Source: Bacillota bacterium
Lineage (GTDB): Bacteria; Bacillota; Clostridia; Caldicoprobacterales; DTU083
Assembly (NCBI GenBank): GCA_029549985.1
Contig: JAKPIB010000049.1
Span: forward strand, 1 to 41,407
DNA length: 41,407 nt
Reading direction: 5' to 3'
Part shown: positions 25,488-34,103 of the stretch, one piece after another
How positions within the stretch are numbered: position 1 is the stretch's first letter
Layout of the letters: each line of letters opens with the position of its first letter
Notes under the pieces: generated by a model
What the model was told of the DNA's origin: nothing
What the model saw: only the letters and a program-made list of their open reading frames with translations
The model's database searches: none
Program-made: the position numbers and the translations under genes

Positions 25488-26163
25488 TGCCCCACACCAC
25501 CTTCAGATATTTGGGTTCCTTTGGATTTATCTCGATTTTCTCCCGTATCCGCCTTATATGTACCATCACAGTATTTTCAGCATTGAAGGCTGTTTCACCC
25601 CACACACGTTCATAGATCTCCTCTGCGGGAAATATGCGGCCCAGGTTTTTCATCAGAAGCTCCATGATCTTCATTTCAGTTGCAGTGAGGCTGACAGGCT
25701 CGCCATCGAGGGTGACGGAATATGTATCCGGGTCGAACTCCAGTGCTCCGGTCCTGATGATGTTGCCGTTCCTGCTTTTGTTTATATCACCCAGCATCAT
25801 ATACCTGCGCAGCTGGGACTTAACCCTGGCCATAAGCTCCATGGGATTGAAGGGCTTGGTTATGTAGTCATCGGCACCAATGGACAGGCCCAGGACCTTG
25901 TCGGTGTCTTCGGATTTAGCCGACAGCACTATGATGGGTATGTTCTTGTCCTGCCTTATCTTCATAACGGCTGACAGGCCGTCGAGCCTGGGCATCATGA
26001 TATCTATTATGATGAGCTGAAGATCTCTGGCGGTCACTATGTCAAGAGCCTGCAAACCGTCATAGGCCTTTAGTACCTCGTAGCCCTCCTTTTCCAGGTT
26101 TATGGCTATGGCCTGGACTATGTCCCTGTCATCATCAACTACCAGAACACATGGCTTTGTCAA
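25462..26163 (-). CDS. OmpR/PhoB-family response regulator
   Basis: DNA-binding regulator of the two-component system. The receiver domain (about 1-120) has the acidic pocket VVDDDRD, phospho-acceptor Asp in LIIIDIMMP, the switch Ser in IVLSAKS and the invariant Lys in DDYITKPF. The C-terminal winged helix (about 135-233) contains LTATEMKIMELLMKN and VWGETAFNAENTVMVHIRRIREKIE, which is OmpR type. Length (233) is normal. A perfect TATAAT (minus strand, 26194-26189) with poor -35 lies just upstream, next to TTAAG repeats that fit this family's binding geometry. Autoregulation is therefore likely. Confidence 0.94.
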   Translation of the reverse strand: MTKPCVLVVDDDRDIVQAIAINLEKEGYEVLKAYDGLQALDIVTARDLQLIIIDIMMPRLDGLSAVMKIRQDKNIPIIVLSAKSEDTDKVLGLSIGADDYITKPFNPMELMARVKSQLRRYMMLGDINKSRNGNIIRTGALEFDPDTYSVTLDGEPVSLTATEMKIMELLMKNLGRIFPAEEIYERVWGETAFNAENTVMVHIRRIREKIEINPKEPKYLKVVWGIGYKIEKL

Positions 26164-26188
26164 CGCATATCCCCACCTTCCTTTCCTG

Positions 26189-26194
26189 ATTATA
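26189..26194 (-). promoter_or_regulatory. -10 element for the response-regulator operon
   Basis: On the minus strand a perfect TATAAT lies about 26 bp before the regulator ATG. No recognisable -35 is present at the usual distance, which would suit a promoter helped by an activator. Confidence 0.5.
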
Positions 26195-26246
26195 ACATAT
26201 ATAAACGGTTTCTTTGGTCATCCGATGCATACTATACAACTATATT

Positions 26247-26388
26247 CTTAAGAAAAAGTGGATAAAATTCTTAAGAATTTCTTAAGATTATTGGCAAGGT
26301 ATATTATACGGGCTATTTATTTAATGAAGCTTATACTGACAGGATGCAAGAAATTTGTAAGAAATCATTAAGAAATTCTTAAGTTTGG
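26247..26388. promoter_or_regulatory. Clusters of 11-bp-spaced TTAAG repeats, candidate response-regulator boxes
   Basis: CTTAAG occurs at 26247, 26270, 26281 and 26378, with ATTAAG at 26367 and TGTAAG at 26356. The 26270/26281 pair and the 26356/26367/26378 triplet are each spaced by exactly 11 bp, one helical turn. This is the arrangement bound by PhoB/OmpR-family regulators. After the first pair a 10-bp gap leads to TATTAT (26302-26307), a plausible -10 for the rightward genes. Binding by the adjacent regulator is inferred. Confidence 0.6.
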
Positions 26389-27854
26389 CATCTCTAGAAG
26401 TAATGTATAATGGAACAAACAGTCGTAAAAGTTTATATTTAACTATTTACGAATTGACAGAGCTTTACTATTATGACATTCAAAATCGGGCTTTAATGCT
26501 CAAAAGGCTTACTGACGGCAAGTGCTTTCTGTTGAGCAAAGATCAACTGATATTAAGTGCGGATATGTTGATATACCATGACAAGAAAATATATAGCTTT
26601 ACTTATTGCACCAGCGGCCAGGATGAAGAAAATACTTATAAAATTGCTCGTTATACTATTGGAGATGAAGACAGCAGCTCGGGGAAAAATAATAACAACA
26701 ATTATAATAAGAACTATGATGGTGTTGTACTTAAAGTATTGGGAGCGTATGAATCCTTGCGCACTCTTGATGAAAGTGCAGTCAGATCGAAAACAGGCAT
26801 CGGCACGCTTAAGGTGCCTATAACTGAAAAGTATAGCAATTATGATCAGTTAATTACGGCTATTCTAGCTGATAAAGAGGACTCCGATATCTATTTGATG
26901 CACTCAGGGCTGGATTTGATGTGGAAAATCAGGGATAAGGCAGCATATGGGCCGATAAAACCATCCACGGGTATAACAGAATATATTAACAGTTGTTTTG
27001 ATTATATAAATCAGCTTTGCTATGCGAAAGATACTGAGATATGGGCTTTACCTATACATAATCAAGCCAACGTAATATTATACAACGAGAAAAATATGGA
27101 GAAGGCCGGCTACAGTCCGGATATGTTTAAATCACATGCAGTGTTTATGGATAACATCAAAAAAATAGCTAAAGACCCTGCAGTTTGCAACAATTATGAG
27201 GTATGGCCTTTTCCTTACAATAGCAACAGGCTAAAAAGGTGGCTGGATTTCTATATGTATTCTGAGGATGGGAGCATAAACTGTAACACCGAAATGTTCA
27301 GGGATTACCTTTATTTCGAAAAAAGGTATACAGGTGATGAACGATTTGATTTGTTCCCATTTAGAAATGCATCAGGACGTGAGCATTTAAATCCTGACAG
27401 CCTTGTGTACAATGATGAGCTTATGCTGTTTAGGCATGAGTTGGATTTCCAATTTAAAGATTTGTCCGATGAAGTGAGAATTGTTCCAGAGCCTTACTGG
27501 GATGAAAAAGATCAGGATGTAAATTATACCCTGCTTACCTTTATGATTATAAACAGGAATTGCAAGAACAAGGATGCGGCAATGACATATGTAGAAGCAG
27601 TAGCGAAGACTATACTGGAAAAACCGGTACCTCCGTTTTTATTTAAAAATAAAGAGGTCTACACAGGTCGTAATATAAATTTGACAGTATTTGAGGATCT
27701 GTACAATATCTATGCCCATGGAAAATGCCATATACCTTTATTTGATACTGATGCTTTATACAGCACTATATGGGATTACTTTGAGGGAAAGATCTCTATG
27801 GATGAGGCTATTGCGCGTATAGAGAGGGATTTGGAGATGGGGCTGAACGAATGA
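26385..27854 (+). pseudogene. Sugar ABC binding protein lacking its N-terminal signal (probable decayed gene)
   Basis: The 489-codon frame encodes an extracellular-type solute-binding protein but has no signal peptide. The frame is closed upstream by TAA at 26358 and offers only a TTG (26385) without a ribosome-binding site, or an ATG at 26403. The first 90 codons are beta-rich (LYLTIYELTELYYYDIQ, KKIYSFTYCTS) and look like the end of a propeller-like domain. An Asn-rich linker follows. The binding-protein fold runs from about residue 115, with SDIYLMHSGLDLMWKI, IWALPIHNQANVILYNEKNMEKAGY and YWDEKDQDVNYTLLTFMIINR. About 60 bp upstream, in another frame, MKLILTGCKK looks like a lipobox fragment. 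Codon and base use are AT-richer than the flanks. It could still be expressed if it has an unrecognised start. Confidence 0.65.
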
Positions 27855-27867
27855 TGGAGATGATCCT

Positions 27868-28690
27868 ATGAAATATCATAAAAAAATGCTGTTATTGATT
27901 ATTCCAAGCTTGCTGGGAGTCATATTATTCTATTTTCTGCCCCTTTGCAAAACATTTTATTATGCTGTAACAGATGGTACCTTAAGCAGAAGATTTGTCG
28001 GTATGGATAACTTCATTACTGTAATTGGTAATAAATATTACATAATGGCGCTAAGAAATACATTGCTTTTCACGGCGGTTTCTGTCAGTAGTATAGTAAT
28101 ATTTTCGGTTGTAATATCGTTTTTACTATCCGGAGTAAAACATGATATTTATGATTGGGCTTTCATTTTGCCAGTATTGCTGCCTACCTCATCAATAATT
28201 TTATTATGGCGCATCGTATTCGGGGAATATACTGATATAGCAAAAGCACTAGCTGCTACTGGGAGCAATATAATCATGAACCTCCCGCTATATTTGATAT
28301 ATATATGGAAATATGCCGGATTTAACATTGTTTTAACGACCGCTGCCATTACCGGGATCGATAATTCAATACAGGAAGCAGCAGCAATTGATGGCGCAAA
28401 TTCATATGTAAGATTTAAGTTCATTACTCTTCCATTGGCTATGCCAGTTATTTTTTACACGGTTGTTATAAGTATAGTAAACTCATTCAAGATTTTTAAG
28501 GAGAGTATTTTTATTATATGGAACGCCTTACCCGCCTGATTATGCCTATACACTTCAATACTTTATGAACAATCATTTTTTTAAGCTTAACTATCACTAT
28601 TTATCATCGGGGGCAATTATTTTTTCATTGATTGTATATGTAATCGTAGCTTTGGCACATAAGGCAGACAAGCATTTTTGGAATTATTGA
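27868..28690 (+). pseudogene. Sugar ABC permease with frameshift near 28519
   Basis: A UgpA/MalF-type permease. The first frame (223 codons from ATG 27868) contains the N-terminal helix, the GMDNFITVIGNKYY region and the EAA loop IQEAAAIDGANSYVRFKFITLPLAMP. It then ends prematurely at TGA 28537-28539. From 28520 the next frame continues the family's normal C-terminus (PYPPDYAYTLQYFMNNHFF, then a final hydrophobic helix) to TGA at 28688-28690. One extra base, or two missing, explains the break. It could be a true frameshift mutation or a sequencing error. The start follows GGAGATGATCC. It is co-oriented with the binding protein and the second permease. Confidence 0.85.
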
Positions 28691-28707
28691 GCAGGAGGCT
28701 GCAGTAT

Positions 28708-29532
28708 ATGCGAAGATTAACTAGTGCAGTAAGGTTGTGTTTTGTTATTTTTTCTGCTGCTATATTCCTCTATCCTATAATCTGGATCATATCAACTTCT
28801 TTTATGGGTGCTAAAGAGTTCAATCTAAGGTATATAACAGGGCAATATGGAATTACTCTCATACCATGGCGGGTCACTTTCAAACAGTATTATATGCTAA
28901 TGGTTGAAAATTACCGGTTCTTTATATTCTTCTGGAATAGTGTACTATATGCTTTTATTATAACAGCTATGACGGTGGTGGTCGCTGTTCCTGCTGCTTT
29001 TGTGCTTGCCAAGATTCAGTTCCGCGGAAGGGATATGCTGCTTTTCCTATACATAATAATTATGATGATGCCTTTCCAGGTGACATTAGTCCCTAATTAT
29101 ATTCAGTTGAGGGATTTAGGTTTACTGAATACAATCTGGAGCATTATACTACCTGCTGCATTCAGCTCTTTTTCGGTTTTTTTGTTAAGGCAGTATTTCT
29201 TGTCATTTCCCGATCAGATCATAGAGTCAGCACGTTTAGAAACCAATTCAGTGATCAATATCCTTCTGCGAATAGTTGTACCTGTGTCAAAGCCTGCCAT
29301 AGCCGCCCTTATGATAGTAACCTTTGCTGAGTGCTGGAACTTAATTGAACAACCTTATATTTTTTTAGCAAACAAAAACCTTTACCCCCTGTCTTTAGTT
29401 TTCGCTGATCTAATTAAAGAACTTCCTGAGTTGACCTCTAGTGCTGCTGTGATATATATTACACCGGTATGCATTATGTTCTTTCTATACAAGGAGTTTA
29501 TTGCTAGCAGTCTAGGGAAAATGAAATGGTGA
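28708..29532 (+). CDS. Sugar ABC permease, MalG/UgpE type
   Basis: Second permease of the AT-rich importer cluster and apparently intact. The ATG at 28708 follows AGGAGG nine bases upstream; it is preferred over an upstream in-frame TTG. The 274 residues include a first helix (LCFVIFSAAIFLYPIIWIISTSF) and FFWNSVLYAFIITAM. The conserved MMMPFQVTLVPNYIQLRDLGLLNTIWSIILP follows, in two parts. The EAA-loop region (IIESARLETNSVINILLRIVVPVSKP) has Glu-Thr-Asn where most relatives have the DGA motif, a departure that may weaken ATPase contact. No ATPase gene is present in the cluster. Confidence 0.88.
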   Translation: MRRLTSAVRLCFVIFSAAIFLYPIIWIISTSFMGAKEFNLRYITGQYGITLIPWRVTFKQYYMLMVENYRFFIFFWNSVLYAFIITAMTVVVAVPAAFVLAKIQFRGRDMLLFLYIIIMMMPFQVTLVPNYIQLRDLGLLNTIWSIILPAAFSSFSVFLLRQYFLSFPDQIIESARLETNSVINILLRIVVPVSKPAIAALMIVTFAECWNLIEQPYIFLANKNLYPLSLVFADLIKELPELTSSAAVIYITPVCIMFFLYKEFIASSLGKMKW

Positions 29533-29546
29533 GAGAGGTTTGCGTT

Positions 29547-30179
29547 ATGACTTTAAGAAATCTTAAAGGTAAATCACTGATTATATATTTCTCACTAATG
29601 CTATTTATTACTTTTTTCTCAAAGACTTTGTTTTATCATATAAATCCCAAAGTTGATGTATCTAAGCCATTAGAAAAAACTATATCTGTAACTATAGAAT
29701 TGAAGGATGAGGATTTATCATTGGATGCAGATGGAAATCTATATTTCGATGATACTGTCATAGCTGAAGATACAGATGACAATGATATTTTCTGTCGTGT
29801 AACATGCTCCAAAGCGGATAATATTGACGTTTCAGTTTGCACATTGGAACGAAAAAATGGTAGTTGCTATATAGTTAACAGTAAGCAAATATCCTATATC
29901 GAATACGACAATATACTTGTGGAGTTGATTATCGGTACAAAAAAAAGACTTTTTATTGAAGAAGCATCTGTAATAGACGGAAAATATGTTTATATTGTCT
30001 ACGATGAAGTCAATTACTTCGGGCTGAAACACAGAGTAAAAAAGATACCTGTGAAGCTGGGAATATCAGAAGACAGATTTGTAGAGGTGACAGATGGCAT
30101 TAACCCTGAAGATTTAGTGGTCACTAAATGCGATAGAAACATTCAGGATGGTGATATTGTTGTATTATCGCTTGATTGA
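29547..30179 (+). CDS. Small membrane-anchored protein with HlyD/RND-adaptor-like C-terminus
   Basis: A 210-residue protein with one N-terminal membrane helix (SLIIYFSLMLFITFFSKTLFY) and an outside-facing beta-rich region. The part after the helix (INPKVDVSKPLEKTISVTIEL) resembles the start of Gram-positive RND/HlyD-type adaptors. The last 65 residues (YVYIVYDEV, HRVKKIPVKLGISEDRFVEVTDGI, PEDLVVT, IQDGDIVVL) match the membrane-proximal domain pattern of such adaptors. The middle is too short to hold the usual hairpin and complete lipoyl domains, so it looks shrunken. ATG 29547 is chosen because GAGAGAGG lies eight bases upstream; an ATG at 29526 would overlap the permease. Its presence in a sugar-importer cluster is unusual. 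Function unknown. Confidence 0.6.
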   Translation: MTLRNLKGKSLIIYFSLMLFITFFSKTLFYHINPKVDVSKPLEKTISVTIELKDEDLSLDADGNLYFDDTVIAEDTDDNDIFCRVTCSKADNIDVSVCTLERKNGSCYIVNSKQISYIEYDNILVELIIGTKKRLFIEEASVIDGKYVYIVYDEVNYFGLKHRVKKIPVKLGISEDRFVEVTDGINPEDLVVTKCDRNIQDGDIVVLSLD

Positions 30180-30184
30180 TGTTC

Positions 30185-30231
30185 GAGGCTGCTGCTGAAA
30201 GAGCATTAATTATTCAATGCGCAGCAGCCTC
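30185..30231. repeat. Long inverted repeat between convergent genes
   Basis: GAGGCTGCTGC (30185-30195) is the exact reverse complement of GCAGCAGCCTC (30221-30231). An inner GCATT/AATGC stem (30203-30207, 30216-30220) extends the structure. It lies between the convergent stops at 30179 and 30244 and may end transcription from both sides, but neither side has a T-run. Confidence 0.5.
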
Positions 30232-30243
30232 TGGGCGTTTGCA

Positions 30244-31611
30244 CTATAGATTGATGTCTCCACGCTCTTTGAGATCTGCCACAATTTGTTTATACAAATT
30301 TTCATCGATTCTGAACTTATACTTGTATACAAGATATCCGGCCAGGATAAGGATGAGCGGGATTATCAGCATTGCTATCTTCATGATGAGGAGCCCCTGG
30401 GGGGTCACATCATCGGGAGTGACTGCTTCATTAATGCCTGAGATTATTGCGGTGGAGAGCACTATTCCGCCGGCCAGGGCTGCACCCAGCTTGTTGATGA
30501 AGGGCTGTATGGCAAAGGTGATGCTCTCATTGCGCTTGCCAAGCTTCCACTGGCCGTATTCAACACAGTCAGCCAGGAACACCAGCATCAATAGCTGGAT
30601 AAAGGCCTGGCCCAGGAAAAGCAGGATACCTGCAGTCCCTATAAAGGCCATATGCATGGGGGCGAAGAAAAAGATCACATAGCCTGCTATCACCAGGGCC
30701 GTTGCCGCGGCATAAAGGGTCCTCCGGGCATATTTTTTGCTGAAGAGCGGGAATACTGCCAGGGCTATGATCTGCGTCACACCAAGAATAAGGGCGAATA
30801 TCGAGTACATATCCTCATTACGGTAGGCGTACTTGAAGAAATATACCCCGAAGTTGGTTGTCGTGACGTAGCCGATCATGAACAAGGACATGGATATTGC
30901 TGTATACAGGAGTTGATCATTCTTGAAAATCACTGTGAACATTTCCCGCAGGCTGGTCTTATCTTCTTCTTTAAAGACCTCCTTATGCTCTTTCACGCCA
31001 AACAGGGTGATACATTGGCCGCCAAGCATCAGCACGGCAAGAATGGCTGCAAAGAGGGTGTATGCGGTTTTAAGGTCGCCTGTAACTGTTGCCAGTGCCT
31101 TGGTTATGGGGATTATGCCGACAACGACGGCAAAAAGGCCGATGTTGGCGCATATCTTCGCAAAGGCGCCGATTTTCTCACGCTGCTTTTGATCCATGCT
31201 CAAAGCGGGCAGCATGGACCAGTAGGCGATATCATTGGCTGAAAAAGCAACTTCCCAGAAAAGATAGATGATGGCAAAGGATATGACATACTTTGAGCCT
31301 GTAAGGCCGAAGTCTGTAAACATGAGGACTACAGCAAAGCAGGTCAGTACAGCCCCGACCGCTACCCAAGGCTTGAACTTGCCAAACCTGGTCCTGGTAT
31401 TGTCGACTATGAAGCCCATTGCCGGGTCGTTTACGGCATCATATACACGGCCCAGGGTAAATATCAGGTTGATCCACCACAATGTACGGTCAGGAATGCT
31501 CAATACCTCGGTCAGATACACCACTAGGAACATGCTCACCAAGGTATATATCATGTCCCTGCCAATGGTGCCGAGGCCGAAATTGATCATGTTGCGCCTG
31601 TCAGTACCCAT
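30244..31611 (-). CDS. GPH-family sugar:cation symporter (MelB-like)
   Basis: Membrane transporter expected to import a glycoside, probably an alpha-galactoside, with Na+ or H+. About twelve membrane helices are present. Family marks are INLIFTLGRVYDAVNDPAMGFIVDNTRTRFGKFKPW, given here as helix 2 and the first cytoplasmic loop, and the segment MLVFLADCVEYGQWKLGKRNES. I chose the start MGTDRRNMINFG at 31611. It follows AAGGGGG by 11 bases, while an ATG at 31632 has no ribosome-binding site and would place that motif inside the coding region. The gene lies downstream of the GH36 gene in the same direction, but with its own -10 and a candidate operator. Confidence 0.9.
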   Translation of the reverse strand: MGTDRRNMINFGLGTIGRDMIYTLVSMFLVVYLTEVLSIPDRTLWWINLIFTLGRVYDAVNDPAMGFIVDNTRTRFGKFKPWVAVGAVLTCFAVVLMFTDFGLTGSKYVISFAIIYLFWEVAFSANDIAYWSMLPALSMDQKQREKIGAFAKICANIGLFAVVVGIIPITKALATVTGDLKTAYTLFAAILAVLMLGGQCITLFGVKEHKEVFKEEDKTSLREMFTVIFKNDQLLYTAISMSLFMIGYVTTTNFGVYFFKYAYRNEDMYSIFALILGVTQIIALAVFPLFSKKYARRTLYAAATALVIAGYVIFFFAPMHMAFIGTAGILLFLGQAFIQLLMLVFLADCVEYGQWKLGKRNESITFAIQPFINKLGAALAGGIVLSTAIISGINEAVTPDDVTPQGLLIMKIAMLIIPLILILAGYLVYKYKFRIDENLYKQIVADLKERGDINL

Positions 31612-31638
31612 CAATATGATTGCCCCCTTCATTGCTTG

Positions 31639-31655
31639 TTTAACGCTTGGTTAAA
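31639..31655. promoter_or_regulatory. Candidate LacI-type operator before the symporter gene
   Basis: TTTAAC-GCTTG-GTTAAA is a perfect 6-bp inverted repeat with a 5-bp centre, located about 28 bp upstream of the chosen symporter start. Such AT-flanked palindromes are typical for LacI-family sugar repressors, but no regulator gene is present in the window. Confidence 0.45.
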
Positions 31656-31684
31656 TACGGTACGCCCGGCAGGTCAGCCAGGCA

Positions 31685-31690
31685 ATTATA
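31685..31690 (-). promoter_or_regulatory. -10 element for the symporter gene
   Basis: On the minus strand a perfect TATAAT lies about 75 bp before the symporter start and upstream of the palindrome. The -35 region is poor. It suggests that the symporter can be transcribed apart from the GH13-GH36 pair. Confidence 0.4.
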
Positions 31691-31741
31691 CTAATTCGCC
31701 ATCGCCGGCATATATTCCTTTATGCCTGATCTTTATCAATT

Positions 31742-31759
31742 AAAAAGGCTGCTTACAGC
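31742..31759 (-). terminator. Weak terminator-like hairpin after the GH36 gene
   Basis: On the minus strand GCTG-TAAG-CAGC is followed by CTTTTT, 14 bp after the alpha-galactosidase stop. The four-pair stem is short, so only partial termination is expected. Confidence 0.35.
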
Positions 31760-31772
31760 TATTTGATGACAT

Positions 31773-34103
31773 TTATAGTCTTTCGATAATATACAGATTG
31801 GAGCCGAAGTCTCCCAGCAGCCTTGTCTGCGGGTTGTAGTAGGAGCCGATGAACTGGTTGTTGAGCCTGATGCCCTGCATCAGCAGATCGCCCTTGCCTT
31901 CATAGGCTTCTACGCAGTCGGTCAGGCAGTAGTACCTGTTCGCCGTACGGAGGATCATGCCGTCGGGGTCCAGGGTCACGGGCATGATATGCTTGACCAG
32001 CCCGCCAAACCTCTTTATGAATAAGCTCTGAGGCCGGGTGGTCACCCTGTAGTTGGCTTCTCTGTCAAGGCCAGCAAGGGGCAGGTAGTCATAGCCCTCG
32101 CTTGCGCTTGAAAGGGTTTGGGCAAAGAGGGCGATACCTCTTGATCCGTCCCCGTCCATACACTGCCAGAGGACCTTGTTGCCTTTAGCGTAGGGCAGCC
32201 TGTAAAACCGGCCGTATTGAAAGGTCCTGCGGTACCTTTTGTAAAAGGCGATCTGGTTTTTGATCTCACGCCTTTCGACAAAGGACAGGTATTTCAGGTC
32301 GAGCTCATAGCCCAGGCAGCCAAAGGCTGCCACGTTGAACCGGGTGGACAGGGGCGTGTCCCTTAGGGTCTGCTGGTGGGGAGCGGCTGAGACATGGGCG
32401 CCCATGGCAGAGAGGGGATAAAACAGGCTGAGCCCGCCCTGGATCTTGAGCCTTTCGATGGGATCAGTGTCATCAGAGGCCCAGATCTGGGGCGAAAAGC
32501 AAAGCATGCCCAGGTCAAAGCGGTTGCCGCCGGAGGCACAGGTCTCCAGCAGGATATGGGGCCTGGGTCCGAATATCCTTTTTAGTATGTCATACAGCCC
32601 GAGTATGTATCGGTGAAAAAACTCGCCCTGGCTTTCGATGCAGGGGGAGAAGGCTTCGGCGATATGGCGGTTCATGTCCCACTTTACATAGGATATGCCT
32701 GCTTCATCGAGGATCTTGCCCACAGAAGCTACTATATGATCCCTTACATCCGGATTGCACAGGTCCAGCACCAGCTGGTTGCGACCGAGCACCGGCTCTT
32801 TCCCCGGCACCTTCACAGCCCATTCGGGATGGGCCCGGTAGAGGCCGCTGTCGGGATTGACCATCTCCGGCTCGAACCAGAGGCCGAAGTCCATGCCCAT
32901 ACGCTTGATGCGCCTTGCCAGTCCGGCTATGCCGCCGGGCAGCTTCTTTCTGTTCACATTGTAATCCCCAAGGCCGGCATTGTCGCTGTCGCGTTTGCCA
33001 AACCAGCCGTCGTCCAGAACAAAGAGCTCGATACCGAGGCGCCTTGCACGGCGGGCCAGCCTTAGCAGCCTGCCCTGGGTAAACTTAAAAAAATAGGCTT
33101 CCCAGCTGTTTATGAGCACAGGCCTCTCCTTGTTTTTCCACTCGCCCCTGACAATGTGATTGTTCACAAAGTCATGGAAGTTATGGCTCATGCCGTTTAA
33201 GCCGCCGCTAGAGTAGGTCATCACGGCTTCGGGGGTCTCAAAGGCCTCGCCCTCTTTCAGGATCCACTCAAAGCAGTGGGGGTTTATCCCGAGCATGACC
33301 CGGATTATGTCCTGGCTGCTCTTTTCCACAGCTCCATAGTGGTTGCCGCTGTAGATGAGGTTAAAGCCGTAAACAGGTCCGTGCAGCTCGTCCGTACACC
33401 TTGCCGCCAGCAGGAAACCGGGATTGTGGCGGTTGCTGCTGTTGCCGGTGGTGGATGAGTTCACATACATGCCGTACTGGACAGGCTTTTCATGGCGGTG
33501 GGCTTCCTTTATCCAGCCGCCATCCAGTGTTATCATATGAAAACCTTTGTCCGGCAGGTCCGTCATCATGCTCATGAGCCGCCTTATGACAAGGGGCCTG
33601 GTGTTTACATTCTTAAGGACTGCCCTGCGGGTTATTACATTGGCTGAGTAAAAGACAGTATAGTAGAGGAGCAGGACCACATCGTTGGATCCATCCATCA
33701 TAGTGAGCTCCAGGGTCCGGCACTCATCCTCATTGCCGTAGGCCGTTGGCAGGGTCTCAGCGGGCATGCAGCCGGGCAGTATCCTGTGGGACTTGTATAC
33801 AAAGTCATTGACAAAGCTGCCGTCGGGCATCTTCAGCTCGGCGGGGGAATGGCGGTAATCGCCCCGGCCAATGCCTGACCATTCAAGGGGGATATTGTCC
33901 AGGCAATAGTTGGGGTCCGACGGGTCATAGGCTATGCTGGTCCCTGTCATGGCGGTTCGCTTCAGCAGGAGCCCGTCTATGGGCTGGTCCTGGAGCCTTT
34001 CACCATAGTAGACATGCTCAAGGTGGCCATATCGGGTCACGCGGAACCAATAGCTCGTATTTGCGGTCGTCAGGCGGAATACGCCGTCGCGATGATCGAT
34101 CAT
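31773..34103 (-). CDS. GH36 alpha-galactosidase
   Basis: Predicted cytoplasmic enzyme removing terminal alpha-galactose from melibiose, raffinose or stachyose. The 776 residues contain the GH36 N-terminal beta-supersandwich. The barrel has ELFVLDDGWFGKRD, LWFEPEMVNPDS, nucleophile Asp near residue 473 in YVKWDMNR, the substrate-binding LLETCASGGNRFDLG and the acid/base Asp near 542 in WASDDTDPIERL. The GAHVSAAPHQQT motif and a C-terminal beta domain follow. Length is somewhat above the usual 720-740. No signal peptide is present. Its ATG overlaps the stop of the upstream GH13 gene (ATGA), so the two enzymes are made together. The overlap and the MelB-like symporter downstream indicate an alpha-galactoside pathway. 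Confidence 0.95.
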   Translation of the reverse strand: MIDHRDGVFRLTTANTSYWFRVTRYGHLEHVYYGERLQDQPIDGLLLKRTAMTGTSIAYDPSDPNYCLDNIPLEWSGIGRGDYRHSPAELKMPDGSFVNDFVYKSHRILPGCMPAETLPTAYGNEDECRTLELTMMDGSNDVVLLLYYTVFYSANVITRRAVLKNVNTRPLVIRRLMSMMTDLPDKGFHMITLDGGWIKEAHRHEKPVQYGMYVNSSTTGNSSNRHNPGFLLAARCTDELHGPVYGFNLIYSGNHYGAVEKSSQDIIRVMLGINPHCFEWILKEGEAFETPEAVMTYSSGGLNGMSHNFHDFVNNHIVRGEWKNKERPVLINSWEAYFFKFTQGRLLRLARRARRLGIELFVLDDGWFGKRDSDNAGLGDYNVNRKKLPGGIAGLARRIKRMGMDFGLWFEPEMVNPDSGLYRAHPEWAVKVPGKEPVLGRNQLVLDLCNPDVRDHIVASVGKILDEAGISYVKWDMNRHIAEAFSPCIESQGEFFHRYILGLYDILKRIFGPRPHILLETCASGGNRFDLGMLCFSPQIWASDDTDPIERLKIQGGLSLFYPLSAMGAHVSAAPHQQTLRDTPLSTRFNVAAFGCLGYELDLKYLSFVERREIKNQIAFYKRYRRTFQYGRFYRLPYAKGNKVLWQCMDGDGSRGIALFAQTLSSASEGYDYLPLAGLDREANYRVTTRPQSLFIKRFGGLVKHIMPVTLDPDGMILRTANRYYCLTDCVEAYEGKGDLLMQGIRLNNQFIGSYYNPQTRLLGDFGSNLYIIERL

